Below the pieces are notes generated by a model, which did no database searches, was not told the origin of the DNA, and worked only from the letters and a program-made list of their open reading frames with translations. From Candidatus Tectimicrobiota bacterium (lineage in GTDB: Bacteria > Tectomicrobia > Entotheonellia > Entotheonellales > Entotheonellaceae), in contig BPKO01000002.1 of NCBI GenBank assembly GCA_026005175.1, forward strand, positions 280,501 to 344,500: a stretch of DNA of 64,000 nucleotides, given 5' to 3'. The position numbers and the translations under genes were made by a program. Numbering within the stretch: position 1 is the first letter of the stretch; each line of letters starts with the position of its first letter. This document shows, one piece after another, positions 35,769 to 45,485 of this stretch.

Positions 35769-37028
35769 ATGTCTGAGACGCCACGCCATGACGATCCCTT
35801 TGCCGTGGCGCAGCAGCAGTTTGATATGGTAGCCGAGCGGCTGCACCTCGACGACGGCATGCGCCAGATCCTGCGCTGGCCCTGCCGGGAGCTGACCACC
35901 ACCTTCCCGGTGATCATGGACGACGGCAGCACGCGGGTCTTTACCGGCTACCGGGTGCAGCACAACCTGGCGCGCGGGCCCGCCAAGGGGGGAATTCGCT
36001 ATTCGCCGCAGGTGACGCTCAACGAGGTGCGCGCCCTGGCCATGTGGATGACTTGGAAGTGCGCGGTGGTCAACATTCCCTTTGGCGGCGCCAAAGGTGG
36101 CGTCTGCTGCGATCCCAAGGCGCTGTCACGCAAGGAGCTCGAGCGCCTGACGCGGCGCTTTACTACCGAAATCTCCATTCTGATCGGGCCGACCAGCGAC
36201 ATCCCGGCGCCCGACATGTACACGGACGCCCAGGTGATGGCCTGGATCATGGATACTTACAGCATGCACAAAGGCTACTCCGTGCCGGGAGTGGTGACCG
36301 GCAAGCCCCTGAGCGTGGGCGGCTCCCACGGGCGGCGCGAGGCCACCGGCCGGGGTTGCTTCTTTACGATTGCCAACGCCATGCGCCACCTCGGCCTTGA
36401 CCTAACCCAGGCCACCGCGGTAGTGCAGGGCTTTGGCAACGCCGGCTCGGTGGTGGCCCGCCTGCTGGCCGAAGCGGGCTGCAAAGTCGTGGCCGTCAGC
36501 GATTCGCAGGGGGGCATTTACAACCCGCGCGGCTTGCCCGTTGCCGAAGTGCTCGCGTGCAAGCAAGACAAGGGCTCGGTGGTCGACTTCCCGGAAGGGG
36601 AGCGCCTCAGCAACGCGGAGCTCCTTGAGCTGCCCTGCACCATCTTGGTGCCGGCGGCGCTGGAGAACCAGCTCACCGCGGCCAACGCGCCGCGGGTGCG
36701 CGCCCGCCTCGTCGTCGAAGCGGCCAACGGTCCTACCACCCCCGAAGCCGATGCCATCTTCGAAGAGCGCGGCATTTTGGTGGTGCCCGACATCCTGGCC
36801 AATGCCGGTGGGGTGACGGTGTCCTACTTTGAGTGGGTGCAGAACCTGCAGGAGTTCCGCTGGAAAGAAGAGCAAGTCAACCGGCAGCTCAAGGAAATCA
36901 TGGACGAGAGCTTTGCCCATGTGCTGGCCATCGCCACCCGCGAAAAAGTCAGCCTACGCCTGGCGGCCTACATGCTGGGGGTGGGCCGCGTGGTGCAGGC
37001 CACCAACGATCGCGGCATCTACCCCTGA
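35769..37028 (+). CDS. gdhA: Glutamate dehydrogenase (Glu/Leu/Phe/Val family)
   Basis: 419 residues. RGPAKGGIRYSP contains the substrate-binding and catalytic lysines, NIPFGGAKGGV the second lysine motif, and VQGFGNAGSVVARLL the dinucleotide-binding loop. It interconverts 2-oxoglutarate plus ammonium and glutamate in the cytosol. The ATG at 35769 follows AGGGAGGAGCGGGGCC. It faces the Liv-type transporter operon and converges with a receiver-domain gene three bases away. Confidence 0.95.
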   Translation: MSETPRHDDPFAVAQQQFDMVAERLHLDDGMRQILRWPCRELTTTFPVIMDDGSTRVFTGYRVQHNLARGPAKGGIRYSPQVTLNEVRALAMWMTWKCAVVNIPFGGAKGGVCCDPKALSRKELERLTRRFTTEISILIGPTSDIPAPDMYTDAQVMAWIMDTYSMHKGYSVPGVVTGKPLSVGGSHGRREATGRGCFFTIANAMRHLGLDLTQATAVVQGFGNAGSVVARLLAEAGCKVVAVSDSQGGIYNPRGLPVAEVLACKQDKGSVVDFPEGERLSNAELLELPCTILVPAALENQLTAANAPRVRARLVVEAANGPTTPEADAIFEERGILVVPDILANAGGVTVSYFEWVQNLQEFRWKEEQVNRQLKEIMDESFAHVLAIATREKVSLRLAAYMLGVGRVVQATNDRGIYP

Positions 37029-37031
37029 GGT

Positions 37032-37475
37032 TTAGCGGGTGGCGGTACAGATGGCGCTCAGCAGCTCGCTCAGGGTAAAAGGCTTGGCCAGAAACGGCAC
37101 CTGGCCGCGGCGCACCGCGGGCAGCGCCTGGCTCTCCGGGTTGCCGCTGACCAGGAGGAAGGAAAGGGCAGGGTGCCGCGCCGCCCAGCGCCGGTAAAGG
37201 GCGTAGCCGGCCAGCGCTTCGGGGTCAGGGGAGAGATCGAGGTCGAGGATGACCAAGCGGAGACCGGCCGGCCCAAGGTGGCGCCGGATCGCCTCGGCCT
37301 CGAAGGCGGTGGCTGCCGTGACCACACGATACCCGTAGAGGCACAGCGCTTCCTGGAGCAGAGCACGCACCGCAGCGTCGTCGTCGACAACCAGCACGAC
37401 GGCGTCCGACGGCGGGGTGGCTCCGGCCTGTCCATGGCCGGACGTCGAGACCGCTTCCCTGGTCTCCTCCCGCAT
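37032..37475 (-). CDS. Single-domain response regulator (receiver only)
   Basis: 147 residues. After a 25-residue leader comes VVLVVDDDAAVRALLQEAL, the phospho-acceptor aspartate in LVILDLDLSPDPE and the conserved lysine in PFLAKPFTLSELL. No output domain is present, so it may act through protein contacts. I chose ATG 37475 because GGGAGGAGGGGAA lies just ahead of it. No kinase is nearby. Confidence 0.8.
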   Translation of the reverse strand: MREETREAVSTSGHGQAGATPPSDAVVLVVDDDAAVRALLQEALCLYGYRVVTAATAFEAEAIRRHLGPAGLRLVILDLDLSPDPEALAGYALYRRWAARHPALSFLLVSGNPESQALPAVRRGQVPFLAKPFTLSELLSAICTATR

Positions 37476-37644
37476 TTCCCCTCCTCCCAGACGACACCCT
37501 TCTCCCCGCACCGCGCCGGCAGTCGGGAGGCGTGAAGCCGCAATCGCCTGCGGATGGCAAGTAAGGCGGTGGCGCTACTGTGCGCCAGGCAGTGGTGTTT
37601 GTCAAGCGAAATTTTTCGCTCCTCGCAGCGGCAAGCAGGCGGGC

Positions 37645-37674
37645 TTGCTGGGCGGTGGCAGCAGGCGGTATGCT
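37645..37674 (+). promoter_or_regulatory. Sigma-70-like promoter for the glycine-zipper lipoprotein
   Basis: TTGCTG (37645-37650) and TATGCT (37669-37674), spacer 18 bases, 53 bases before the ATG. Moderate match. Confidence 0.35.
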
Positions 37675-37726
37675 TGTGGCGAGAAGGCCGCAGGAGGCGA
37701 GTTGGCTATAGAGAAGGGGAAGCGCG

Positions 37727-38149
37727 ATGCACAAGGGTCTTGTTTGGTTGGTGATCCTTAGCTTCAGCGCCACGCTGCTGGCAGGGTGTACCACGACCCA
37801 GACCTACCAGGGGGCGGCGGCAGGCGGTGCCTTGGGAGCGGCGGCGGGCGCCCTCATCGACAAGCACAACCGCTGGCGCGGAGCGGTGATCGGTGGGCTG
37901 CTGGGGGCGGCGCTAGGCGGCACGGTGACGGAAATTTCGGCGCGAGCGGCGCGTGAGGCGGCGCAGACCGGCAAGCCGGTGGCCTACGAGAGCACCGACG
38001 GCTGGCAGCGCGTGGAGGCCACGCCGGTGGCCTACAACGCCCAGACCAAATGCCACAAGGTGCGCGAGCGCGTTTGGCAAGACGGCAAGCTGGTCAAGGA
38101 CGAGGTGCGCGAGGTCTGCGAAGGCGAAAAGACCGAGCGCAGCTATTGA
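37727..38149 (+). CDS. Glycine-zipper 2TM-type lipoprotein
   Basis: 140 residues. A lipoprotein signal peptide ends in the lipobox LLAGC (about residues 17-21). Two glycine-zipper hairpins follow (GAAAGGALGAAAGALID and GAVIGGLLGAALGGTV), as in SlyB/YMGG-type outer-membrane lipoproteins. The C-terminal 60 residues are soluble with two cysteines (KCHKV and EVCEG). Role is unknown, probably envelope integrity. Its 3' end overlaps the convergent marC gene by seven bases. Confidence 0.82.
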   Translation: MHKGLVWLVILSFSATLLAGCTTTQTYQGAAAGGALGAAAGALIDKHNRWRGAVIGGLLGAALGGTVTEISARAAREAAQTGKPVAYESTDGWQRVEATPVAYNAQTKCHKVRERVWQDGKLVKDEVREVCEGEKTERSY

Positions 38150-38826
38150 GGCTGCGGCGGACAGCGCAGCGAGGCCCAGGCGCGCAGCAAGTTGAGGAGC
38201 GTCTCTTCCATGCCGGTAAGCACAAACTGGGCGGCGATGGCGGCCAGCAGCAAGCCCATAAGGCGAGACAGTACGCGCAGGCCGGTCTGGCCCAAAAAGC
38301 GGGTGACCCGCACGGCGCTGGCCAAGATGACGTAAGTCAAGGCACACGTGAGGCCAATGGCCCCCAGAAGCACCCCGGTATGGGCCAGGGAAGGGCTCTG
38401 CTGCGCCAAGACAATCACGGTGGTGATGGCCCCCGGGCCGCTAAGCATGGGAATGGCAAGGGGAATGAGGGCGATGTCTTCCTTGGCGGCGCCTTCTTGG
38501 ACTTCTTCCGGGGTTTGGACTTCGCGTAACTCGCGCACGCGCAGCATATTAAGGGCGATGCCAAAGAGCAACACGCCGCCGGCAATACGAAAGGCACTCA
38601 GGGTCAAGGCAAAGAGGCGGAGCAGGGCATTGCCCAGGAGGGCAAAAGCAGTTAAAGTCAGGAAAGCGGCCAGGGCGGCGCGCCAGGCCAGAAGACGGCG
38701 CCTGGCGGGCGGGTCGCCAGCCGTCATAGCGAGAAAAAGCGGAGCGGTGGTAAAGGGGTCGACAAGAATGAACACCGAGGAAAACGCCATGAGGGCAAAC
38801 TGGGAGAGGGTGGCGGTGTCGGGCAT
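38143..38826 (-). CDS. MarC family membrane protein
   Basis: 227 residues, six hydrophobic helices. FALMAFSSVFILVDPFTTAPLFL and PLAIPMLSGPGAITTVIVL are the MarC/UPF0056 signatures. The function is unknown; the early link to multiple antibiotic resistance was not upheld. ATG 38826 follows GGGAGGGTC and is preferred over an upstream in-frame start that adds 66 unlike residues. Confidence 0.9.
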   Translation of the reverse strand: MPDTATLSQFALMAFSSVFILVDPFTTAPLFLAMTAGDPPARRRLLAWRAALAAFLTLTAFALLGNALLRLFALTLSAFRIAGGVLLFGIALNMLRVRELREVQTPEEVQEGAAKEDIALIPLAIPMLSGPGAITTVIVLAQQSPSLAHTGVLLGAIGLTCALTYVILASAVRVTRFLGQTGLRVLSRLMGLLLAAIAAQFVLTGMEETLLNLLRAWASLRCPPQPQ

Positions 38827-38899
38827 CGGCTGACCCTCCCTGGGGGTCACCACGCACAGGAGTTTCTTGCCCAGCTGCCATGAAGGCGACGGCCACCGA

Positions 38900-38928
38900 T
38901 TCCACCGGCGTGCAATTTCGGCTATAAT
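38900..38928 (+). promoter_or_regulatory. Promoter with perfect TATAAT ahead of korA
   Basis: TATAAT at 38923-38928 with a poor -35 (TTCCAC, 38900-38905) 17 bases upstream. It would give an approximately 80-base leader for the 2-oxoacid oxidoreductase genes. Confidence 0.4.
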
Positions 38929-39012
38929 AGGATGCCTTTTTATGCCCTGCAAGGGCAGGGTCACAGTGGAGAGGGGCACGGGACGAGGGGTTAACGCGTA
39001 GAGGAGGCACCT

Positions 39013-40959
39013 ATGGCCAGGCAATATGACGATCTTGCTTGGCGTGTGGGCGGGCCCCGCAGGGAAGTGGCGTGGACACCGCGGCGGTGATGTTCGCGCG
39101 TGCCTGTGCCATGGGCGGACTGCACCTGTTTGGTCGGCGGGAATACTACTCCAACATCATGGGACGGCATAGCTACTACGACGTGCGTGTGGCCCGGCAT
39201 GAGCTCACCTGTCATCGCGACCAGGTGGATCTGCTCACCACGTTTGAACCCGAGTCGCTGGCCCGGCATGCCCTGGCCGTGATGCCAGGGGGTGGCTTGA
39301 TTTATGATGTAGATGATGCCGATGTGCCCTTAGAGCGGATTACGTTTCTCGACGAGCGGGTGCAGGAGGACTTGCGGGCGTACTTGTCCGAGCGGGGACT
39401 GCCGGCGAGCACCGCGGGGTTGCTGGCCGACGCGCAGCAGCGCGGCGTACACACGTTTGCCGTTTCTTACGACGAGATCACCCATGCCCTGGCCGAGGCG
39501 CTACAGGTTCCGCAGGCGGCGGCCGACCGCACGCTGAACACCATTGCCGTGGCACTCTCCTGCGCCTTGCTGGGCTACGACCCTCTTTATCTTGTCAAGG
39601 CCCTGGAGAAAACCTTCCGGGGGCGGCAGCGCATCATCGACATGAACCGCCGCGCCGTCGAGCTCTCTTATGCCTTTGTGCGCGACACCTTTGGCGGTCA
39701 CGGTTTTGAGCGGCGGCTGGTGCCGCAGGAGACGCGCGAGCGGCGCCTCTTCCTCAACGGCAATCAGGCCGTGGCCTTGGGCAAGCTGGCCGGTGGCCTG
39801 GCTTTCCAGACTTACTACCCCATCAGCCCGGCGACCGACGAAAGCGTTTACCTGGAAGCGCACGAGTCGTTCCTTCACCCGCGACGGCGAGGAAACCGGC
39901 GTGGTGGTGGTGCAGACCGAAGACGAGCTGGCGGCGGTGAACATGGCCGCCGGGGCGGCCCTTACCGGAGCACGCAGTGCCACCGCCACCTCGGGTCCGG
40001 GCTTTTCGCTCATGGCGGAGGGTCTTGGTTGGGCGGGGATCAATGAGGTGCCCCTGGTGGTTACCCTCTATCAGCGCGGTGGCCCTGCCACCGGCATGCC
40101 CACACGCACCGAACAGGGCGACCTGCTGTTTGCCATCCGCGCCGGCCACAGCGAGACGCCGCGCTTGGTGCTCGCCTCGGGCGACCTCGTCGAGGCGTTT
40201 TACGATGCCGTCCAGGCCTTCAACTACGCCGAGCGTTACCAGACGGTGGTGGTCCACCTGGTGGACAAGGCCCTGGCCAGCACCACCTGCACCGTACCTC
40301 CCTTTGACCTCGAGGCCATCCGCATCGAGCGCGGCGAGCTGTTTGTGCCGCCGGCCGACACCGACGGCCGCAACGGCTATAAGCGCTTTGCCCTCACCGC
40401 CAGCGGCATCTCGCCGCGGGCGCTGCTGGGGCAGCCGGGCGGCACGCACTGGCTCACCGGCGGCGAGCACACCGAACTGGGCCGCGTCACCGAAGACCCT
40501 GGGGTGCGCGAACAGATGATGGAAAAGCGCGCGCGCAAGATGGAGCTGGCCCTGCGCGAGATCCCGCGCGAAGAGAAGTTCAAGGTCTACGGCGACGCAG
40601 AGGCGCCATTTACCGTCATGAGCTGGGGGTCAAACAAGGGGGCCATTTTGGAAGCCTTGCAGCGGCTGGCCGACGACGGCCTCGCCGCCCGCCTGGTGCA
40701 GGTGCGGCTGCTGTGGCCGTTTCCGGCCGACGACCTGCAGCCCTTCCTCGACAGCGCCGACCCCCTGGTGGTGGTGGAAACCAACTACTCCGGGCAGTTC
40801 GCGCAGCTGCTGCGTGCCCAGACCGGACGCGCCAGCGACTACCTGGTGGTCAAGTACAACGGCCGGCCCATCTCCGGCGAGGAGCTCTACCGCGCCCTGT
40901 GCGCCATTGCCCGCGGCTGCGACGAACGCCGCCTGGTCTTGCGCAACCCCTGGGAATAG
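39013..40959 (+). CDS. korA: 2-oxoacid:ferredoxin oxidoreductase, fused gamma-alpha subunit (two frame breaks)
   Basis: Starts MARQYDDLAWRVGGP after GAGGAGG. The gamma domain (QGSGVDTAAVMFARA and GRREYYSNIMGRHSYYDV) is followed by the pyrimidine-binding alpha domain (YYPISPATDESV, GARSATATSGPGFSLM) and a C-terminal transketolase-like domain. Extra bases in the C run at 39055-39058 (two) and at about 39870 (one T) break the frame; corrected it is about 648 residues. With KorB it oxidises 2-oxoglutarate or a related 2-oxoacid to the acyl-CoA, reducing ferredoxin. Confidence 0.88.
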
Positions 40960-40992
40960 GGGGCGCTTTTCCCCAATGGAGGAAGCCTGCTC

Positions 40993-41844
40993 ATGGTGAC
41001 GGCAACCACCCCAAAAATCACGGCAAAAGACTACCGCGTGGAGCACGCCAACGATTGGTGTCCAGGCTGCGGGGACTTTGGCATCCTCAATGCCCTGCAA
41101 CAAGCGGTGGCCGGCCTTGGCCTGCGGCCGCACCAGGTGGCGGTGTTTGGTGGCATCGGTTGTTCGGGCAAGGCCATGTACTACCTGCCCGTCTACGGCG
41201 TGCACACCCTGCACGGCCGCGTCCTTTCTTTTGCCACCGGTGCCAAGCTTGCCAACCCGGAGCTGACGGTGATCGCCGTGGGCGGTGACGGGGATGGCCT
41301 GGGGATCGGCGCTGGCCACTTCGTCAACACCGGGCGGCGCAATGTCGACCTCACCTACATCCTCTTCAATAACGAGGTCTACGGCCTCACCAAAGGCCAG
41401 GCCGCGCCCACCCTGGCCATGGGCCTGCAGCCCAAGAGCCTCCCTGAGCCCAACATCCAGGGCCAGATTAATCCCCTGCTGCTGGCCATGGCCGTGGGCT
41501 TTACCTGGATCGGCCGCGGCTACGCCTACAACGTCAAGCACCTTGTCGAGCTCATCCAGAAAGCCATTCGCCACCCCGGTCTGGCCTATCTTGACGTGCT
41601 GCAGCCTTGCCCGACCTACAACGACCTCCATACCCGCGACTGGTACGCGGGCAAGGACCGAGGCGACGGCCGTCCGCGTCTCTACTTGCTGGAGAAAGAG
41701 GGCTATGACCCGGTGATTCCTGCCGACGCCGACGCTGCCACCATCGCCGCCAAAACCCAGCAGTTCATCGCCAAAGCCCAGGAGTGGGACGACCGCATTC
41801 CGCTGGGGGTCTTCCTGGAAAACCGTGCCGTGCCCCACTTTTGA
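40993..41844 (+). CDS. korB: 2-oxoacid:ferredoxin oxidoreductase, beta subunit
   Basis: 283 residues, TPP-binding subunit. WCPGCGDFGILNAL and the TPP/Mg motif GGDGDGLGIGAGHF followed by NNEVYGLTKGQ are intact. It lies 33 bases after korA. Together with citrate synthase it suggests a ferredoxin-linked (possibly reversible) TCA segment; the exact 2-oxoacid is not proven by sequence alone. Confidence 0.93.
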   Translation: MVTATTPKITAKDYRVEHANDWCPGCGDFGILNALQQAVAGLGLRPHQVAVFGGIGCSGKAMYYLPVYGVHTLHGRVLSFATGAKLANPELTVIAVGGDGDGLGIGAGHFVNTGRRNVDLTYILFNNEVYGLTKGQAAPTLAMGLQPKSLPEPNIQGQINPLLLAMAVGFTWIGRGYAYNVKHLVELIQKAIRHPGLAYLDVLQPCPTYNDLHTRDWYAGKDRGDGRPRLYLLEKEGYDPVIPADADAATIAAKTQQFIAKAQEWDDRIPLGVFLENRAVPHF

Positions 41845-41871
41845 GGCGCGCATCGCTTCACGCTTGCCCAG

Positions 41872-43347
41872 CTACCGCACTGCCCCCGCCGGCCAAAACG
41901 GGTGATCGCTGACGCCCAGGGGCGCCCCACCGCAGATCTCAGTGCGATTTTCGCCGAGCTGGCTGTCTTCGAAGACGCCTAAGCCGTGTGGCCGGCGGCC
42001 TTGGCCGCTGGCCGCGGTCTCGTCTGCCGCAGGGGCTGGCACGGGCAGGCGGGCCAGCAAGACCATGGCCGGCAGCAGGAGAAGGGCGGTGAGCACAAAG
42101 GACGCTGCCGTAGCCAACGTGCTGGGCGAGGTAGCCGCTTGAGCACGGCCCCTACGATGCGGGCTGCCCCCTGCACGGCGTTGTAGAGTCCCATGGTCTC
42201 GCCGTGGTGGCCGGGGCCGGCCCAGCTGCCCGGCCACCACCGGCCCGGCCACGGCAATGACGCACCAGGAAAGGCCGGCCAGTACGTTGAGGACGCCCAA
42301 CCCCACCCAGGCGGCGGCCGTTGGCGGCAGCCAGGCGAGCGCCGCGAAGCCGACAAAGACCCCGCTGCGCATCCCGAGCGCCCAAAGCTGCACGCGCCGC
42401 GCTTCCCACCGCTGCGTCCAGCGCCCGGCCCACGTGTATCCCGGCGCCGACACCAGAGAACGAAGCAGGGGGCCCCAGGAGAAAGATCCCCGCGGTAGGC
42501 AGGTGCAGCTGCTGCTGGGCAAAGACCGGCAGCAAGGTAAAGGCGGCGGTAAAGCTGATGAAAATGGCCACTGTGGCCAGACTGTAGATCCCCAGCGGCG
42601 TGCGCCAGGGTGGGGTCACCTGCCACTGCCGCTGGCACACCGCCCAGTGCCACACGTAGCGGGGAATGTAGAGCACCCGCTCCACCACGGTGAGGGCCAA
42701 AAGCCGCTGGGCGCTGGCTGGCACGTGGCGCGGCGACAGCCGGCGCCGCGGCTCGGGCAGCGTCCGCCACACCCCCCAGGCAGAGACCAGGGTGGCCGCC
42801 GCCACCAGTCCGAAGGTGGCTCGCATGGCCGCCACCGGTGACAGTCCCCGCTCCAGCAGCGGCAAGATCACCGCGCCCAGAGCCAACCCAGCCCACCCAG
42901 CCCCAGCCTCCCAGTGCATTGTACGCCCCGAAGGTGGCCTCCCAGTGCCGCCGGGGCGTGGTTTCGGTAATCAGGACGGCAGCCAGCGCCGCCGGCGAGG
43001 GGGGGGCCCGCCATGGCACCGTAAAGCAAGCACAAGAAGGCCATCTGCCAGGCGGTGTGCGCCAGTCCCATCCCTAGCAGGCACAGGCCACTCCCCAGGC
43101 AACCCAGGACCAGCAAAGGGCGGCGCCGATGCCAGCGGTCGCTCAGTGCGCCCCACAGCATGGCCCCGGGGACGGCACTGAACGAGATGAGCCCGGTGAG
43201 CAAGCCCACCATCCCCACGGGCAGCCGCAGGCCGTTGAGTACAAAGAGGGGGAAGAGCAAGGAAAAGACCGCTTCGGCCCCCTTGTAAAGGGCCAGCGCG
43301 GCAAACCAGCGCGTCTTGACGCGCTTTAGGGAGCAAGGGCGCAGCAT
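41872..43347 (-). pseudogene. MFS transporter, broken by at least five frame shifts
   Basis: From ATG 43347 (after GAAAGGAGG) the frame encodes LALYKGAEAVFSLLFPLFVLN and GAMLWGALSDRWHRRRPLL, the MFS motif A region. Further MFS segments (VLITETTPRRHWEATFGAYN, LATVAIFISFTAAFTLLPVF, NVLAGLSWCVIAVAG, ETMGLYNAVQGAARI) appear in other frames down to 41872. Switches fall near 43000 (a run of eight G), 42900, 42480, 42230 and 42135, mostly in G or C runs. Whether this is assembly error or genuine decay cannot be told, but five breaks in 1.4 kb exceeds the local rate. Substrate unknown. Confidence 0.7.
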
Positions 43348-43389
43348 GGGCCTCCTTTCACGCGTGAGCCGGTGCCTCCTCTGCCTACC

Positions 43390-43405
43390 AACAAGAACCG
43401 TGCCA
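43390..43405 (-). promoter_or_regulatory. Possible sigma-54 promoter of the MFS gene (minus strand)
   Basis: Read from 43405 on the minus strand, TGGCACGGTTCTTGTT has a perfect -24 half and correct spacing, with TTGT for TTGC at -12. It lies 54 bases from the TCTCA-N3-TGAGA dyads, which are shared with a sigma-54 promoter on the other strand. Confidence 0.5.
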
Positions 43406-43459
43406 CGGCCGCCGGTGCCGCTAGCGCGCCCGCTCATCAGGAGATAGACGCCCGATGCC

Positions 43460-43544
43460 TCTCAGAATGAGAAAGCCGGCCGCGATTGCCCTCTCATTGT
43501 GAGAAGGGAGGCTGCTGTATTGCGCTCGCCGTTGCATTTTGAGA
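43460..43544. promoter_or_regulatory. TCTCA-N3-TGAGA dyads, activator sites of a second kind
   Basis: Two perfect dyads, TCTCA-GAA-TGAGA (43460-43472) and TCTCA-TTG-TGAGA (43492-43504), and a degenerate one, TTGCA-TTT-TGAGA (43532-43544). Centres are 32 and 40 bp apart, near three and four helical turns. They lie between divergent sigma-54 promoter candidates and account, with them, for the gene-free interval 43348-43694. The half-sites differ from the GACA/TGTC set. Confidence 0.7.
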
Positions 43545-43610
43545 AAGGCCGCCAAAGACGCCGGCCGTGCCATACTGCGACCCTGCGGGCAGCGCCTTTT
43601 TCTGCACAGG

Positions 43611-43626
43611 CGGCACGAAACTTGCA
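43611..43626 (+). promoter_or_regulatory. Sigma-54 promoter of the small secreted protein gene
   Basis: CGGCACGAAACTTGCA carries GGCACG and TTGCA with exact spacing. Transcription would start near 43637. The last dyad ends 66 bases upstream. Confidence 0.75.
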
Positions 43627-43694
43627 CATCTGTGGCGATATGGAAGTATCCAAAGTGGATGCGGGTCAAGGATCAGGTTAAGGAGGGCGACAAC

Positions 43695-43997
43695 ATGCGG
43701 TCCGCAGGGGTAAAGGGGGCTATCCTGGCGCTGGCGGTGCTCTGCGTCTGCGTCTTGGCAGCGGTGGCCGTGGCGCAGCAAAAGCCGGCGAAAAAGGCGC
43801 CTGCCAGCACGAAAATTACGGGGACGGTGGTGGCGGTCGATGCGGAGAAAGCTTTGCTGACGCTGCAGACCAAGGGCGGCAAGCAGCGGACGTTGAAAGT
43901 AGACGCCAAGCTCCTGGAAGGCCTCCAGAAAGGCGACAAAGTCGAAGTCGAGTTTGCGGGCAAAAAAGTCAAAGCCATCCACAAGCAAGAGGGCTAA
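43695..43997 (+). CDS. Small secreted or periplasmic protein with an OB/DUF5666-like domain
   Basis: 100 residues. A signal peptide (GVKGAILALAVLCVCVLAA, cleavage near VAVAQQ) is followed by a lysine-rich linker and a compact beta domain, ITGTVVAVDAEKALLTLQT then VDAKLLEGLQKGDKVEVEF. That rhythm resembles DUF5666/OB-like domains that bind small ligands or metal, but I cannot assign a function. AAGGAGG precedes the ATG. It is driven by a sigma-54 promoter with its own class of dyads and is followed by a terminator and a convergent NtrC-type regulator. Confidence 0.8.
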   Translation: MRSAGVKGAILALAVLCVCVLAAVAVAQQKPAKKAPASTKITGTVVAVDAEKALLTLQTKGGKQRTLKVDAKLLEGLQKGDKVEVEFAGKKVKAIHKQEG

Positions 43998-44060
43998 GGT
44001 AAGAGGGCGTGCTGCCCGGAGGTGGCCCCTGCCTCCTGCTACCGGTGGGCAGCACCACGG

Positions 44061-44104
44061 GGGCCGGCGCCGCTGCCCCGCCTCCCTGCAGCGGGCGCCG
44101 GCCC
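44061..44104. terminator. Large GC hairpin between convergent genes
   Basis: GGGCCGGCGCC (44061-44071) plus GCTG (44072-44075) pairs with CAGC (44089-44092) plus GGCGCCGGCCC (44094-44104). It separates the secreted-protein gene from the convergent NtrC-type regulator and probably ends both transcripts. Confidence 0.6.
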
Positions 44105-44108
44105 TACC

Positions 44109-45470
44109 TCAGATGTCGGGGGCGGAGAGGTGGTACTCTTTGAGCTTGCGGTAGAGGGTGGCGACGCCGATGCCAAGCTGCTGCGCCGCGGCCTGGCGGT
44201 TGCCGCCACAGCGCTGCAAGGCCTGCAAAATCGCCGCGCGTTCAATGTCGGCCAGGGTGGCGGTGGCCGGCAGGACGAAGTGGTCGGGGGGCGCAGGCGG
44301 GACGCCTTGCAGGTGGGGCGGCAAGTCGGCAAGATCGAGCGTTGGCCCCTGTGCCAGGACCACGGCGCGCTCGATGACGTGCTCGAGCTCGCGCACGTTG
44401 CCGGGCCAGTGGTAGTCCTGCAAGCGCTGCAGGGCCCGCTGCTGGATGGCGGTGATGTCTTTGTGGTTCTGCTGGGCATACTTGCGGATGAAGTGGGCCA
44501 CCAGCAATGGGATGTCCTCGCGCCGCTCGCGCAGGGGTGGCAGGCGGATGGCGATGACGTTGAGGCGGTAAAAGAGGTCCTCGCGAAAGCGATGCGCCGC
44601 CACTTCCTGCTGCAGGTCCTTGTTGGTGGCGGCAATGATGCGCACGTCCACGTGCAGCGTCTGGGTGCCGCCGAGGCGCTCGAAGGTGCCTTCCTGCAAA
44701 ACGCGCAGCAGCTTGGTCTGCACTTCCAGGGGCATGTCGCCGATCTCGTCGAGAAAAAGCGTGCCGCCGTGGGCCAGCTCGAAGCGCCCCGCTTTGCGCT
44801 GTGCGGCACCGGTAAAGGCCCCCTTTTCGTAGCCAAAGAGCTCGGCTTCGATGAGCGTGAGGGGGAAGGCGGCGGCGTTGAGGGTGATAAAGGGCCGCGC
44901 GGCGCGGGGACTGAGCCGGTGCAGCAGGCGAGCAATCAGCTCCTTGCCGGTGCCGCTTTCGCCGGTAAGCAGCACCGTGGCCCGCGTGGGTGCCACTTGC
45001 TCCACCAGGGCACAGATGCGGCGCCACGCCGGGCTCGAGCCGATCACCTCGGCGCGGGCAAACTGGTCCTGCACCTGCTGCTTGAGGAGCAGGTTTTCTA
45101 CCAACACGCGGCGCAGCGTCAGGGCCTTCTGTACCGTGCGCAACAGCTCAGCCTTGCCAAAGGGCTTGACCAGGTAGTCAAAGGCACCGGCTTTCATCGC
45201 CTCCACCGCGGCGCTGACGTCGCTGTGGCCGGACATCATCACCACCACCAGATCAGGGTAGGCGGCTTTGACATGACGCAGCAAGGCCAGCCCGTCGGTG
45301 CCCGGCATCTTCACGTCGCTGATCATCACGTCGACGGCCGCCGCCTGCAGGTGTGCCAGCGCTTCGGCCGCCGAGGCGGCCGTCAGCACCTCGTGCCCCT
45401 CGCGTTGCAGGGCCGCCTGCAACGCGTCGCGGGCGCTGCGCTCGTCGTCGATAACCAAAATGCGGGCCAT
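44109..45470 (-). CDS. NtrC-family sigma-54 response regulator
   Basis: 453 intact residues. Receiver domain with aspartate in [14 protein letters not shown] and lysine in [10 protein letters not shown]+ domain with Walker A GESGTGKE, the GAFTGA loop in [11 protein letters not shown] and FLDEIGDM; Fis-type helix-turn-helix [20 protein letters not shown] at the end. It lies 15 bases downstream of its cognate kinase. It activates sigma-54 promoters; the nearest ones are at 43390, 43611 and 46741, and the TCTCA-N3-TGAGA dyads are its most likely target. Confidence 0.95.
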   Translation of the reverse strand: MARILVIDDERSARDALQAALQREGHEVLTAASAAEALAHLQAAAVDVMISDVKMPGTDGLALLRHVKAAYPDLVVVMMSGHSDVSAAVEAMKAGAFDYLVKPFGKAELLRTVQKALTLRRVLVENLLLKQQVQDQFARAEVIGSSPAWRRICALVEQVAPTRATVLLTGESGTGKELIARLLHRLSPRAARPFITLNAAAFPLTLIEAELFGYEKGAFTGAAQRKAGRFELAHGGTLFLDEIGDMPLEVQTKLLRVLQEGTFERLGGTQTLHVDVRIIAATNKDLQQEVAAHRFREDLFYRLNVIAIRLPPLRERREDIPLLVAHFIRKYAQQNHKDITAIQQRALQRLQDYHWPGNVRELEHVIERAVVLAQGPTLDLADLPPHLQGVPPAPPDHFVLPATATLADIERAAILQALQRCGGNRQAAAQQLGIGVATLYRKLKEYHLSAPDI

Positions 45471-45485
45471 CGCTGTGAGGGTCGG

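Noticed and set aside
37593-37608. TGGTGTTTGTCAAGCG as a sigma-54 promoter of the lipoprotein gene
   Set aside because: GG and GC have the right spacing but the flanking -24 and -12 bases do not match; a sigma-70 candidate lies nearer the gene.
43441-43550. The TCTCA/TGAGA repeats as a CRISPR or REP array
   Set aside because: Only three short copies, one degenerate, with unequal spacing and placed between sigma-54 promoters; enhancer sites fit better.
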